From contig CM065314.1 of assembly GCA_033032175.1 (NCBI GenBank), forward strand, positions 1,550,001 to 1,614,000: a stretch of DNA of 64,000 nucleotides, written 5' to 3'. The notes under the pieces were generated by a model, which was not told the origin of the DNA, searched no databases, and saw only the letters and a list, made by a program, of their open reading frames with translations. The translations under genes were made by a program, and so were the position numbers. The DNA is from Saturnia japonica (Eukaryota; Arthropoda; Insecta; Lepidoptera; Saturniidae). The first letter of the stretch is position 1. Every line of letters starts with the position of its first letter. Positions 11,531 to 24,605 of the stretch are shown one piece after another.

Positions 11531-13944
11531 AATACATTCTAAATAAATTTTTGTATAGTTGAGAAAATTCAATTATTTGTAAACAAGTCTTCAAAAAATA
11601 ATTTTATGGCTTACGCTAGCTAAATCTTATGAAATACATCAAAATAATGTTCTAAAGAATTATAGTTACTAAGGTTGACTCACAGTAACCATTTTTATCT
11701 TCTACATAACAAATAAAAATATTACGTTACTTGCGAAGCTATTTTCTCCAATTCAGGTACATCCACAGTTCGCCGGGATTGGTAATAGGGGACGAGTCTA
11801 TTGACATTAATCAGGCACAAAGCTCCTACCGATAATTTCATTTAAAAACCCAATAACAGTTTGTTCGATCTGGGAATCGAAACTAGGACCTTGAACATAA
11901 CAGTCGCGTTTAGGACGAGAAAGTGATAAAACTCTAAATCAGGCTTTTTTAAACATAATATTCTTTAAAAATGTTTTTGATCGCGTCATCATAGAGTTAA
12001 TAACATAGTAATTCGGAGTTGGTCTAGTGGCTTCATTTGTTTATGTATGTCGCCGCCGCGCCGCGCCTTTTGGATAATTAGGCAACTGTTTCTCGAGCTC
12101 GGATCTCGCGATATCTCGTTCCAGTATTGCGAAATGAATGATAGATTAACGAGAACTTTTAATCCAAAAAAACAATACAATTTTAATTATCGAATGTGTT
12201 ATAATTAATTTGTTAAATTTGAAGAATCTTAAAGTCTTTATTTATATTAAATTTATTTAATAAACAAAATAAAACACAATACAAATAAATGCACCTATCT
12301 ACTATTATAATATAAAATTTAAATGAAAACTACATACCTACTCCGTAAAATGCGAGCAGTACCACCGCAGAACATACATACTAAGTATATTCTGTACAAA
12401 ACTAGTGTCGTTTCATTCAAACACGTGTTACTTGACTTCATGGTAGAACGAGATGGAGAGCATTCGTGTATTTTTACATTATCTGAAATATAAAATATTT
12501 ATTTGAAAACTCTAAGGTATTGGAATTTAGGTAGCATAACAATAAATAATTTATTATCTGTTGCTAGTTATCAAGGAAAATTATTAAGTTAAAAGTACCT
12601 AATTCTTAAAAAAATATCATCTTGTTAATATTAATACGTTATATCAGTTAAATGTGATATTAGACTAAATGCAATTTCATTCTTGAACAAATGGTAATGT
12701 TAAATGGTCATTATATGTCGACGGTCACCAATAACCGACTAGGTTAAAATACGAAGGCGTAAACGTATGAGTTACTGGATATTCACTGAGGTTGATTACG
12801 AACGGAATGCGGCCTAACTAAATCGCCGTAGTGTGAGGAATTGTAAACACAGCATAATGTGTGTTCACCAACCCCCTTTACTCGTTTACCGCGCCGTGAT
12901 TATTGCTTTCGATACCGAAAAAATTGTCATGACCAGCAATGAGAAGATATAAATGATTTGTCTAATTAGCTGTTTGCTTAACTCAAACGTTGTAATGTTG
13001 TAAATTGAAAAGCACTGCGCAATTTTATGAAATCCAATAAAAACTATATTCAAATGATATCATATGAAAAGTTTAAGTTCTGACTACCTACGCCGTTAGA
13101 ATAAAAAAAAAATTGTTATATTAATTCTAAGGATTTTTTTAATAAAAATATTACCATCACAAATAAATAAAATAAAAACCACTCAACGATAATTTTGTAA
13201 GTTTGGCTCCCTTACGTTTCAAAAATTTACGTAAAATTGGCATAATTATGTGAGTAATATTTATGTAAGCTTCAGGTTTACATGATGCAAATATTATTAA
13301 CATTTTCGACGAATTTTAATGAACATCTATGCGACGGAAACGCAAAACCGAAATTCGATATTATCGATTGCGAACATCAAATATTCGAGCTGTGATTCTC
13401 AAGCCCATCACTATTTATAATGGAATCGTGGCGCGTTAACAGTTAACTGTCGGGTTCCGGGAAGGTCTAACTCGAATCGTTTATAGCTCGCCCTTAAATT
13501 AGGGGCGACATGTTTGCGGTGACCACGCAGGAATACAATGACCATATTTATTTTTTCACAGTTTTGTTTATGTAGTTAAACAACAATTTTTTATTTTATA
13601 CAATTTGGGTTTGTCCAGTCTCATCTGCGTCTTTATCTTTATTTTATTCGTGCCAAGACAAAGTGTCGGAACTGTGTCTGATCGCAATCACAGTTCAATT
13701 CAAGAGAATCGGCGGCCATTGAAGGATCTACAATCCATTGGCAGTCGACGCTGTCACGCCGGGCTGCTCAACTGTCTTATGTTTGAAGGACCTGCCTTCT
13801 AATGAAGTAATTCGTGAAACCAAGAGTCTCTGCGTATTATTTATTGGCTTCAAAAACAAAAACACGTATTTTGGACCAGCCATAATGTAGCAACACAAAA
13901 TCTGAATCTGCAATTTTGAAGCTGATGAAGCTGATTTCAGTTGA
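11531..13944. other. AT-rich intergenic DNA
   Basis: Contains a small CGCCGCCGCGCCGCGCC patch at 12051-12067; otherwise no assignable feature. Short open frames look random. Confidence 0.3.
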
Positions 13945-14060
13945 TGTGAACTAACATGAGATAACACTCTAAGCCTAGAGGGCCTGGATCTTGCAGCTTG
14001 CAACTACTGGAACACACATATAGGTATTTGGTAACTAGTTTAGTGGACATTAGAAAATAC
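13945..14060 (-). mobile_element. Diverged SINE body fragment
   Basis: CTCTAAGCCTAGAGG, GCAACTACTGGAACACACAT and TAGGTATTTGG align with the SINE family at 34670-34920. Confidence 0.4.
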
Positions 14061-15202
14061 CTACCCCCATGCTACGGTTATATCATGAATCATGATGATG
14101 TTATTCATTCGCCGAAATCTCAGACTTGTAGATCAACTCAATATCACCGACCACTAAGAAGTCATCGCATCAAAATAATTTACATTTAACTATCGCCAAA
14201 TAAATGCAAGTTCAATGATCTAATTAATACGATTGGTCCTTAAAATAATACATGTCACCAGAATCAAAATCAAAACGCTCATCTAAAACTTCTTCAATAT
14301 TATTATTAGTATATCATTTATAATTTTATAGTTACGAGATACATACTGGTGACGAATATAAACTTTGGTGACAGAAAATACTGTTGTCTTTTTATATTAT
14401 TCACGGTTTAACTCGTGGTACAATTTTGGATAGGATTTTCGTAAAATCAACGTCTTAGTGAGCAATCAATATTGCGAAAGGGGTTACTATTCTAAATTTC
14501 AAGTTTATTGGACATATAGCTTCGGAGACCTTGTGATGAGTAAGGTATTTCGCTTATTTTAACTATTATTTAAACCTTTTGGAACAATATGCAGAACACG
14601 CATATTTTACCTTACTGGAGCAAACACATTTCATTTTGGAGATTCTGACATTGACTCTTGTGTAGTCTCGTTATTTATACATATTTTGGGGGAATTTTTT
14701 TTTCCTATGTGTGGTCTGGAACTCTGGACACTACATTGAAAAAAAAAACCGTTCTACGTTTTAAGAAATAATATGACAACTTAGTTGCTTTCTTTCTCTT
14801 ATTCGACGTAGCCTTTTCGTAATCTCACATCATAAATAAATGCTTAAAAGTGACGAGTATTTCTGGGCCCAGAATGTAATTAGTTGAAACATGGTTTATA
14901 AAATCGAATATATTTTTGTTTTTAAAATTGTACAATATCATTAAAATTCACAATCAACAAAATAAGTAAACTAATATAACTTTAAAAAAGATAATATAAT
15001 AATAACCCTTTTTTAATATTAATCCAACTTCGAAAATAGTTTAATTAAAGTTTATTTATTACATGACTTCGCTTTTACGTAATATCCTAAATCTCTGCTT
15101 TTAGATTCCAAAAATCCGCTTTTTTTCAGTGACTGTTTTTTACATCTCTTTTTTACCCAGGCCCATGTCTTTATGAAAGAGTATCCGACTCCTTGTAAGT
15201 TG
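14061..15202. other. AT-rich intergenic DNA before the duplication
   Basis: No assignable feature seen. Confidence 0.3.
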
Positions 15203-18187
15203 TTGCCAAAGTTATCAAACTAAAATGAATAAGTCTAAAAAAATATATGTTGATGTTTTTTGCATGTGATTGTGATACATATAGTTCTAGTTTCCTACAA
15301 TCTAGCGTCACATTCATTATTAAAGTTCCCAAAATAATTCAAAGTGAATTCGAAAATATAATTGTATTTTATTGTAAATTCGTGAAATGTAAACACCCTA
15401 CATACAGTCTTTTGAAGTGGCTTAGGATAATTTATTCGGAACATCTCTCACTATTTAACAGTGAACAATATTTTTTTCTTTTCGTCCGCCTGTCTGTTGT
15501 CGAGCGGCGACTTTTTATGCGTTTCATTCGGTTATTAGTTTTTTGTCATGTTTTATTTTGATGTGCCGAACTTATATAATATGAGCTTTATTTTAAGAAA
15601 AAATATTTTTTAATTTGCTATTAATTTAATCATAAGTCATTGATTGATTGTAGCAATTATTGTGTTATAATAAATACTGGTTTATGTATAATATAATATG
15701 AAAAGTGGACGGAGGTAATTAATAATAATAATAAAGTTATTTATTTCATCTCACATTTAGCATCTTATTTGTATACAATATTGTTTGTACACAAATATTT
15801 TTTATACGAACATAAATTTTATAAATAAGTAAGATAAGTTACATTTAATGTGAGGTCTGGTGTCTGAAAAAGGTACAAAGACCTGAACTACATGTCTCCA
15901 GACCCTAAATGACCTTATAAATTATCATCGTTTTATGCACATCAATTTTCAATAAACATTCAATAAAGTTTAATATAGTTGATTAGAAGTCGGTATTTCA
16001 ATTGCATCTATATTTTCAGTATTTCGAAATTTTTTCAATCAAATAGTTAAAAAAAAATATCTTATTGATTTTATGCATTAATTTAACACATCAAAAGATA
16101 TTATAATAAGTTTCACATGAAATCTAATAAAATTAAAAAATGTATTTTTTGTTTACAGTAATTACAGTTTTGCATTACAACCATGTTTTCTGGTTAATCT
16201 ATACATATAATAAAAACGTAACTGATCGATGTCTGTACATAGAAGATATATGAGAAAAACTATTATTGGCGGTCTCTATAAACGCAGGAGAACCCAAAAC
16301 AATGATTGTTAGAATTTTTGTCTGTTTGTCTGTTTGCCAACTTTTGTGCGCGCTAATCTCGGAAACGGCTTAACTGATTTGGAAACGGTTTTCAATAATA
16401 TATTCTGGTAAGGTTCACTTAACATTTAGTGTATATTTTATTTCAATAAGTTCATAAATAAAAAAGTTATATCGATTTAAAAAATCACGTCGAACATTTG
16501 TTGGATAAAAATGCGATAAAATAGCTCTTCAGCTATTAATTCTCTCTAAAATTCTCTCTTAAAATAAAATTAATTGGCTGAAACTTTGAAACTGAATTGT
16601 AAAATTATGATGATTAAAAGTGTACATAAAGTTAAAAAATACACAGTTTCAGAAAATTTGGACATGTCCAATATGAGTTGACCTTACATGTATATAATAA
16701 ATTATATTAATAAGGGGTCACCCTAGGTTGAATATCCACGCAAACGAGTCGAGTGCCGCATCACTGCTAGGCAATTCATTTCGTAAAAGGTCGATTCGAA
16801 TCAAACTCTGATGTATCGATTCACAATAAATCGAGGTCTAAATGATCGATCTCTCCAAAAAATCGACCTTCTTTTATTCGTTTTTCAAATTTGTGTTAAC
16901 AATGTAAAAATTTCTATTATAAAAAACAAAACAGACTCCACAGAAATCGATCTTTTGCTATTTTTACCATGCTAAAGTATCAGTTAAAGAGAAACAAAGA
17001 AAGGTATAGAGAGAGAGAATTCACTTCAAAAATTTATTATTATAAACTGTTGTCGTTATTCTGCTATTGGGTAATTTACTGACACCATACAGAATCACAG
17101 CATAATGAAATGGACAATCCATACTAATATTATAAATGCGAAAGTAACCCTGTTTGTCTTGTCTTTTGCATTTCACGCCCTGAAATAGGCGATGAAGGTT
17201 TATAGGAAGAACGCATCAAACCAAATTTCATGAATTTTGGTATAGAGATATATTGGACCTTGAAGAAAGACATTGGCTTACCTTATGTCGTAAAAATAAA
17301 ACTTTAAGAGGTGAAATAGGGGATGAAATATTGTATGAAGAACCCACTATTTCTAATTTTAGGGATATGAAAATTCATATTTATGCTTTTAGGGAGAAAT
17401 ACAGTGTTTCGCGTTTTAAAAAATAAGGGATGATTTACAATACACATAGACTGCACCTTTGATACTAAACAAATTGTTCCTGAGACATAAGCTTACATTA
17501 TGCAAGACAATGTGTCCATCCTATCATGACATTTAAGCTGCGCCACATTCGCACATACGTCAAAGATCAACATTAACAAATTCCAAATCCTCCTAACCCG
17601 ATTCTTACGTAAAATTAACAAAGCTCCTTGGTACGTTCGACAGGAAGACCTCCATAAAGATATGGAACTTCCCTCGGTCGAACCGTATATTACATACCTT
17701 ACGCGATCGTATTTCCATACTGCGTCGAATCACACGAATTTGTTGGTGAAAGCCGCCGCGAGTTACACCCCAAAACCGAACATCCCCCGCGAACAACTCC
17801 AGCCGCGAATATCTCCACCGATCCCGTTTATAAGCTAAGAAATATACAAATACTACTCCACCGTCTGTTCAAACAAAGCGTGCTCGCGCCCACGTCCGCG
17901 GAACCACCGTTCCATCCGTAAGGGACGGGCGGCTAATTTCGCTCCCGCAAACCCGTCACGTCCTCCATTTCTTGCAGCAACTCAAGCCTAGGTCCGTGCC
18001 CTCGATGTAGAACCCTTGAGTCATGAAGCCGCTCGCACGATATAGGTGACACCGCACTTGCAATCACGTAGCTACTCACACAAATCATTACACAAAATAT
18101 GTACATACATACGTGCACACCACATAAGTACATAGATTCTGTAAGGGACCTTTTTTTTTTTTTTACGATAGTTACTTTCGATCATGT
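15203..18187. repeat. Tandem duplication, copy 1 (about 3.0 kb)
   Basis: This segment is repeated head-to-tail immediately downstream. The unit begins TTGCCAAAGTTATC and ends at GATCATGTT, with a few bases of junction microhomology. It contains AT-rich DNA, a Helitron 5' end (from 16198), another Helitron-like 5' start near 17126, and the 3' part of a jockey-type LINE (about 17520-18150). Copy 1 lacks about 33 bp, including an AAAATA run, that copy 2 has near its start. Confidence 0.9.
17520..18150 (+). pseudogene. Jockey-type LINE, 3' end of reverse-transcriptase ORF
   Basis: Read on the + strand, 17590-17810 gives a coherent segment with FLRKINKAPWYVR, then DLHKDM and YITYL, matching the C-terminal region after the reverse transcriptase in insect jockey-clade elements (family knowledge). 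Stops follow near 17838, and a T-run ends the fragment at about 18165. The 5' part of the element is missing. It sits inside duplication copy 1; no intact ORF remains. Confidence 0.65.
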
Positions 18188-21100
18188 TTGCCAAAGTTAT
18201 CAAACTAAAATGAATACATTTAAAATAAAATAAAATAAAATGACTAATAAGTCTAAAAAAATATATGTTGATGTTTTTTGCATGTGATTGTGATACATAT
18301 AGTTCTAGTTTCCTACAATCTAGCGTCACATTCATTATTAAAGTTCCCAAAATAATTCAAAGTGAATTCGAAAATACAATTGTATTTTATTGTAAATTCG
18401 TGAAATGTAAACACCCTACATACAGTCTTTTGAAGTGGCTTAGGATAATTTATTCGGAACATCTCTCACTATTTAACAGTGAACAATATTTTTTTCTTTT
18501 CGTCCGCCTGTCTGTTGTCGAGCTGCGACTTTTTATGCGTTTCATTCGGTTATTAGTTTTTTGTCATGTTTTATTTTGATGTGCCGAACTTATATAATAT
18601 GAGCTTTATTTTAAGAAAAAATATTTTTTAATTTGCTATCAATTTAATCATAAGTCATTGATTGATTGTAGCAATTATTGTGTTATAATAAATACTGGTT
18701 TATGTATAATATAATATGAAAAGTGGACGGAGGTAATTAATAATAATAATAAATTTATTTATTTGATCTCACATTTAGCATCTTATTTGTATACAATATT
18801 GTTTGTAGACAAATATTTTTTATACGAACATAAATTTTATAAATAAGTAAGATAAGTTACATTTAATGTGAGGTCTGGTGTCTGAAAAAGGTACAAAGAC
18901 CTGAACTACATGTCTCCAGACCCTAAATGACCTTATAAATTATCATCGTTTTATGCACATCAATTTTCAATAAACATTCAATAAAGTTTAATATAGTTGA
19001 TTAGAAGTCGGTATTTCAATTGCATCTATATTTTCAGTATTTCGAAATTTTTTCAATCAAATAGTTAAAAAAAAATATCTTATTGATTTTATGCATTAAT
19101 TTAACACATCAAAAAATATTATAATAAGTTTCACATGAAATCTAATAAAATTAAAAAATGTATTTTTTGTTTACAGTAATTACAGTTTTGCATTACAACC
19201 ATGTTTTCTGGTTAATCTATACATATAATAAAAACGTAACTGGATCGATGTCTGTACATAGAAGATATATGAGAAAAACTATTATTGGCGGTCTCTATAA
19301 ACGCAGGAGAACCCAAAACAATGATTGTTAGAATTTTTGTCTGTTTGTCTGTTTGCCAACTTTTGTGCGCGCTAATCTCAGAAACGGCTTAACTGATTTG
19401 GAAACGGTTTTCAATAATATATTCTGGTAAGGTTCACTTAACATTTAGTGTATATTTTATTTCAATAAGTTCATAAATAAAAAAGTTATATCGATTTAAA
19501 AAATCACGTCGAACATTTGTTGGATAAAAATGCGATAAAATAGCTCTTCAGCTATTAATTCTCTCTAAAATTCTCTCTTAAAATAAAATTAATTGGCTGA
19601 AACTTTGAAACTGAATTGTAAAATTATGATGATTAAAAGTGTACATAAAGTTAAAAAATACACAGTTTCAGAAAATTTGGAAATGTCCAATATGAGTTGA
19701 CCTTACATGTATATAATAAATTATATTAATAAGGGGTCACCCTAGGTTGAATATCCACGCAAACGAGTCGAGTGCCGCATCACTGCTAGGCAATTCATTT
19801 CGTAAAAGGTCGATTCGAATCAAACTCTGATGTATCGATTCACAATAAATCGAGGTCTAAATGATCGATCTCTCCAAAAAATCGACCTTCTTTTATTCGT
19901 TTTTCAAATTTGTGTTAACAATGTAAAAATTTCTATTATAAAAAACAAAACAGACTCCACAGAAATCGATCTTTTGCTATTTTTACCATGCTAAAGTATC
20001 AGTTAAAGAGAAACAAAGAAAGGTATAGAGAGAGAGAATTCATTTCAAAAATTTATTATTATAAACTGTTGTCGTTATTCTGCTATTGGGTAATTTACTG
20101 ACACCATACAGAATCACAGCATAATGAAATGGACAATCCATACTAATATTATAAATGCGAAAGTAACCCTGTTTGTCTTGTCTTTTGCATTTCGCTGAAA
20201 ATAGGCGATGAGTTTATAGGAAGAACGCATCAAACGTCGAAATTTCATTACATTTATGGTATAGAGATTTATTGGACCTTACGAATAGACATTGGCTTAC
20301 TTATGTCGTAAAAATAAAACTGTCCGAGGTGAACATAGGGGATGAATATTGTAATGAATGAACCCACTATTTCTTAATTTTAGGGATAAGCCACAATACA
20401 GTATTTATGCGAGTTTTAGAGAAATACAGTGTTTCGAAGTTTTAAAAATTAAGGATGATTTGAGCAATTATTTTTAGACTGCACCTTTGATACTAATACA
20501 AATCTGTTCCTGAACAATAAGCTATTTCATTATGCAAGACAATGTGTCCATCCTATCATGACATTTAAGCTGCGCCACATTCGCACATACGTCAAAGATC
20601 AACATTAACAAATTCCAAATCCTCCTAACGATTCTTACGTAAAATTAACAAAGCTCCTTGGTACGTTCGACAGGAAGACCTCCATAAAGATATGGAACTT
20701 CCCTCGGTCGAACCGTATATTACATACCTTACGCGATGTATTTCCATACTGCGTCGAATCACACGAATTTGTTGGTGAAAGCCGCCGCGAGTTACCCCCA
20801 AAACGAACATCCCCCCGAACAACTCCAGCCGCGAATATCTCCACCGATCCCGTTTATAAGCTAAGAAATATACAAATACTACTCCACCGTCTGTTCAAAC
20901 AAAGCGTGCTCGCGCCCACGTCCGCGGAACCACCGTTCCATCCGTAAGGGACGGGCGGCTAATTTCGCTCCCGCAAACGTCACGTCCTCCATTTCTTGCA
21001 GCAACTCAAGCCTAGGTCCGTGCCCTCGATGTAGAACCCTTGAGTCATGAAGCCGCTCGCACGATATAGGTGACACCGCACTTGCAATCACGTAGCTACT

Positions 21101-21206
21101 CACACAAATCATTACAAAAATAGTACAACATACGTGCACACCACATAAGTACATAGATTCTGTAAGGGACCTTTTTTTTTTTTACGATAGTTACTTTCGA
21201 TCATGT
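18188..21206. repeat. Tandem duplication, copy 2
   Basis: A direct copy of 15203-18187. Most of it is nearly base-identical, with isolated substitutions. From about 20190 to 20540 and in the LINE part many small indels and clustered mismatches appear, including lost bases that break the LINE reading frame kept in copy 1. The downstream flank (CCAGAATACTAAATAC) differs from copy 1, marking the end of the duplicated unit. Confidence 0.9.
20560..21165 (+). pseudogene. Jockey-type LINE 3' end, second copy, frameshifted
   Basis: The duplicate of the LINE fragment in copy 1. Small deletions (CCC to C near 20628, GCGATCG to GCGATG near 20736, and a lost base near 20797) break the frame that copy 1 preserves. 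Several are one- or two-base losses. Confidence 0.65.
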
Positions 21207-21239
21207 TTCCAGAATACTAAATACATTAACATGTTCATT

Positions 21240-21503
21240 CCTTTCTCCCAGGAGGCAGGGACATGTATATTGTATGCGTTAGTTTACTCGAATTTTCTAC
21301 GGATATGGAATTAGTCAGTTCGCGACCTTTTCACAATCGCGGTAACAGCCCAAACCGACGTCGGCCACTTTGGCACCTTTGTGCTCATGTTGCTCACACT
21401 TTGGGCCTGAATGCCTTAAGCGCTCGCCCCCAAGCCTGGTGAAGCTGTCAAAGCCATCAGTGGCTCTATCTCTTTAGGGCCCCTTAGGCTAATAGTGTAG
21501 TCA
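21240..21503 (+). repeat. Interspersed repeat family B, copy 1
   Basis: Aligns along its length with the reverse complement of 44746-45003: CCCAGGAGGCAGGG, ACTCGAATTT, GAATTAGTCAG, CCTTAAGCGCTCGCCCCC, GGTGAAGCTGT. It may be the 3' UTR of a LINE, but no ORF is attached. Confidence 0.65.
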
Positions 21504-21678
21504 GTGAGAAATAAAAAACCATCTATGATTTTCTTTTGGTTTATCGTGTTCAGAGATTTGTCAGTGTATATACAGTAATATAGCGGGGTGGTAGGGATCG
21601 CGACCATCATACACATAGTGATAAACACATGTATGATTTTCTTTTGGTTTGTCGTGTTCCGAGATCAATCTGTGTATA

Positions 21679-22348
21679 TCTTACTATTAATAATTTTGTA
21701 AAGCGGACGAGTTTTGTTTGTTTGTTTGTTTAAACACGGTAACCTCTGGACAACTGGTAGCAGTCGGATTCGAAAAATTCTTTCTGTATATGATAGCCAG
21801 ATTCACAAAGAATAGTATAGGCTATCTGGAACTAAGCTAAACCTCTCAGCTAACCTTAAATATTGATTTTTGTTTAAGTAAGTCGAAGAGAAAGTGTTCC
21901 CGAACTGCTTTATCCGCGTGCGCTGGCGTAATGGTTAGTGATACGTAAATATAATATTCTACAAAAATATTGTTCCTTAGTATATCTAAAAAAGTGTCCG
22001 ATAACATGCATATTTTAATATGTTATTTCTTAATAGCATAAGCCACAAAAAGGTATTTTGCGGGTTTTTATGTTGAAGATTAAAAATTGATTTTGAGCAT
22101 TATTTTTAGGCTTATCATATTAATCTTTACGAACAAAAGCTATTTCATCATAAAGACAATTTTATGAAGTTAATTTTTTCTCTTTATAGTATGATATTTC
22201 GACACATACTTTAGAAGAAAATGACAAATGAAAATAACTTGTACTTGCGGCAAGTGATAACAATTATGATAGACCACACGGGTCCGTCGCGTTGGCGGCG
22301 CGGTATTTGTCGGATAAAAACACGTGTGAAACCGAGGGGCACAGCTAG
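21679..22348 (+). mobile_element. Non-autonomous Helitron, different family
   Basis: Starts A|TCTTACTATTAATAA and ends GGGGCACAGCTAG|T (CTAG at 22345-22348). It includes TTTGTTTGTTTG and an AAAATTCTTTC motif common in lepidopteran Helitrons. It ends about 230 bp before the host gene's candidate first exon. Confidence 0.65.
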
Positions 22349-22479
22349 TAATGTAATAAGTATGTACTTTATTGTTAATGTAATTAGTAATGTAATACTA
22401 TGTATTACTACATACATAGTATTATTTAAAAAAAAACTTCGTGCACACTAAAAACCAATTTTTTTTTATGTAACATTTT

Positions 22480-22600
22480 CAAGTTTTTGTGAAACTTGGT
22501 TATTAATTTAAGTCGAGTGAGTAAGTAAATTTGTATTACGCGTTGCAATTTTATTGTCTGTGTATTATGTGTATGTTGTATTTAAAAGAGTTGGAGTGTG
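22480..22600 (+). promoter_or_regulatory. Candidate promoter of the host gene
   Basis: Placed only by position: it is immediately upstream of the candidate first exon, and the first CpG-dense stretch after several kb of AT-rich DNA lies just downstream (22640-22800). No clear TATA box or initiator can be assigned. Confidence 0.2.
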
Positions 22601-22726
22601 GAGTGTGTGTGGTGTGGTGTGGTGTGTGGGAAGTGCTAGCAAGCTGGCGAGAAGTCGAGCAACGTATGATGATTTGAAAGTGAACGGCGATTCCGAGTAC
22701 CAGGGCAGCAGAAACGCGAGGATATC
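22576..22726 (+). other. Probable first (5' UTR) exon
   Basis: A GC-richer patch in AT-rich DNA ends at a good donor, GTAAAG at 22727. It opens with GTGTGG repeats. Its only ATGs (ATGATGATTTGA near 22667) hit a stop at once, so it looks non-coding. CpG-rich DNA follows for about 70 bp, as expected around a promoter. The 5' boundary is a guess; a TTTAAAAG sequence near 22580 may lie close to the start site. It would splice to the exon at 23450. No transcript evidence is available here. Confidence 0.4.
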
Positions 22727-23449
22727 GTAAAGTCGTGTACGTCCCGTCGCGTCGCGCGCTTTTGCACGTGACGCATTGTCTCGCTGCGCTTAAAATAATA
22801 AAGGTGGCGTCACACCGCGAATTAAGTTTATTTATGCGACATAATCGATGATTTATAACGTTAATTTCAAAACTGTTCTCAAGAATGTGCCATTAATCTT
22901 TCCATAACGCACGATTATGAGATATCTGTAAAGATTGAAATGTTTGTATACGTTGAAATTTTCTTATCAACTGTAATTATTATGTACGCTCGACGACAGC
23001 TTTATGTCTTATGTTGTTATGTTTGTTCCTTTGCTATTTCATTTACCGTACGCAGCTTCCTGTGGCATCTTATTAGGTTTGTTCTTTATGAGAGCGTCAA
23101 AAATGCTAGTTTTAGCGTTATTAGCGCAAGTTACGTATGGTTTCCGCTAACAAATGCTTACACAGCTGGCTAACAAGCCAATATCTGGATTTAGGTGAAC
23201 AGATAAAGTAATGTTATATGTCTGAAAATGGAAGAAAACAGGGTTTTCAGTTATTCCAGTTTGTAGCTGTTATTTATTTGGTTAAAATTTATTATCACTA
23301 CTTATTTTTACATGTGTAAAACAGCTTTTTGTTGCGTCACCTAAGGAGACGGCTCGCTCCGCCGCGACACGTTAAATGGAAGTGCGGCTTTAATGAATGT
23401 CAATGTATTTGTTCATATTATTCATAATACTGTGTCTTATTGTTGGCAG
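22727..23449 (+). other. Intron 1
   Basis: The 5' part is CpG-rich (22730-22800, with repeated GTCGCG); the rest is AT-rich and unique-looking. It ends at a TTGGCAG acceptor. An open frame at 22940-23173 has no recognisable features and is treated as chance. Confidence 0.35.
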
Positions 23450-23535
23450 GTGGTGAGGTGGTCCAACACGAAAGGCGATGCTGGGCGGGGCGGCGGGGGG
23501 CGCCCGCTCCCGCCCGCCCTCTGACCTCCAACAAG
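23450..23535 (+). other. Second exon, probably 5' UTR
   Basis: An 86-bp, very GC-rich exon between a TTGGCAG acceptor and a CAAG|GTATGC donor. It could be entirely untranslated, with translation starting at 34391. Two frames deserve attention. The ATG at 23479 opens a short Gly/Ala/Arg-rich frame that does not join in phase to the next exon's ATG frame, so it would act as an upstream ORF. Another frame is open throughout, ends in phase 0, and would join in frame to the 34391 ORF only if the acceptor at 34380-34381 is used. I favour the UTR reading because of the strong start context at 34391. Confidence 0.55.
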
Positions 23536-24469
23536 GTATGCTCTCCTGGTACATTAGTTTTATTGCAACTCGTAATTTTATTTAAAAGGAAAATGAATTT
23601 TTTTATTATAAAAAATGCCAGTCTTTTTTAGAGCGGCTTTTATGGCTTTTTGATTATTTCATTATTGGTGAATGCGAGAATGTTTATTGTACACTTAACT
23701 TTGTCAAGTAAAGTACACATTTATAGAGGTAGGTGTATGTTAAATTTTATTTATTAAACTGTAATATTTTGTCGTTGTTAATTAACTAACTGCGGAGGTT
23801 GCTTTTTTGTCTCACGCATGAGCGATTATTCAATACCGCGATCTTTACGTATTTCAAACAAAACAATTTTGAGATGTTCAGTAACACATATTTTTATTAT
23901 GCGATTGGGTTTTTATCCTATGGCTTTATAAATAAAAATAAATGTCAGTATGTACGAGAACTATAAATTCTAAAACCGTTTGACCCATCACCATGGCAAT
24001 TGGTTCAAGTGCTTTTTCCTGGAGGTTTTTATGGTATCGCTGAATGCGATAAGTGGCGCTGTGATCGAGTCCTGACTACTGCAAAGGACTAATTATTAAT
24101 TAATTGTAATATAAAACAGAAAATTGTCCTGATAACGCGCGTCATGTGAAAACTACTGAGCCAATTTCAATAGGTATAGTTTACAGATTAATAAAGGACC
24201 ACGAGAAAGACTTTTAGGCTACATGTAACCGCGCATATTTTGTAAGGACTAGGTATCTAATCAAAAATTATACAATTACAATATTAAAAATAATAAGTGA
24301 CAATCCAGTTATAATCTTATCTAGAGATAAGGCAAGGTAGTTCCCGTGAACTAACAATGGCGAATTTGATCTAATTGTGAATTAATTAAATGATTTATTT
24401 ATAGTAACATTCCAAATTGTAATGTATTGTTTAGCGGTATCCCAAAATGAAGTAATAACTTCTTAAATG

Positions 24470-24605
24470 AGGGTAAACTGCTTCGTAACGTAAAGCGTTA
24501 CGGCGACACTCTGTCTGGCTTCCCTTTCTCTCATGCATACGACAGCAGTAGGCAAGCTCCTTCTCTCTCACTTTAACCCACAACTACCTTTTTTATATTA
24601 AATTT
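24470..24605. repeat. Probable dispersed lepidopteran repeat
   Basis: CGTAACGTAAAGCGTTACGG contains an inverted repeat, followed by CTCTCATGCATACGACAGCAGTAGGCAAGC and CT-rich runs. I recognise this sequence style from lepidopteran repeats but see no second copy here. Confidence 0.3.

Noticed and set aside
13605..13802. Open frame with a hydrophobic start resembling a signal peptide
   Set aside because: The start is AT-rich coincidence (FIFILFV); no downstream exon or cleavage-site context supports a secreted protein.
15247..15561. 104-codon open frame, repeated at 18265-18579
   Set aside because: The repetition is only because the whole 3-kb unit is duplicated. The translation is AT-driven low-complexity sequence without motif or codon bias.
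18072..18350. 92-codon - strand open frame across the duplication junction
   Set aside because: It spans the LINE tail, a T-run and the junction; not a conserved frame.
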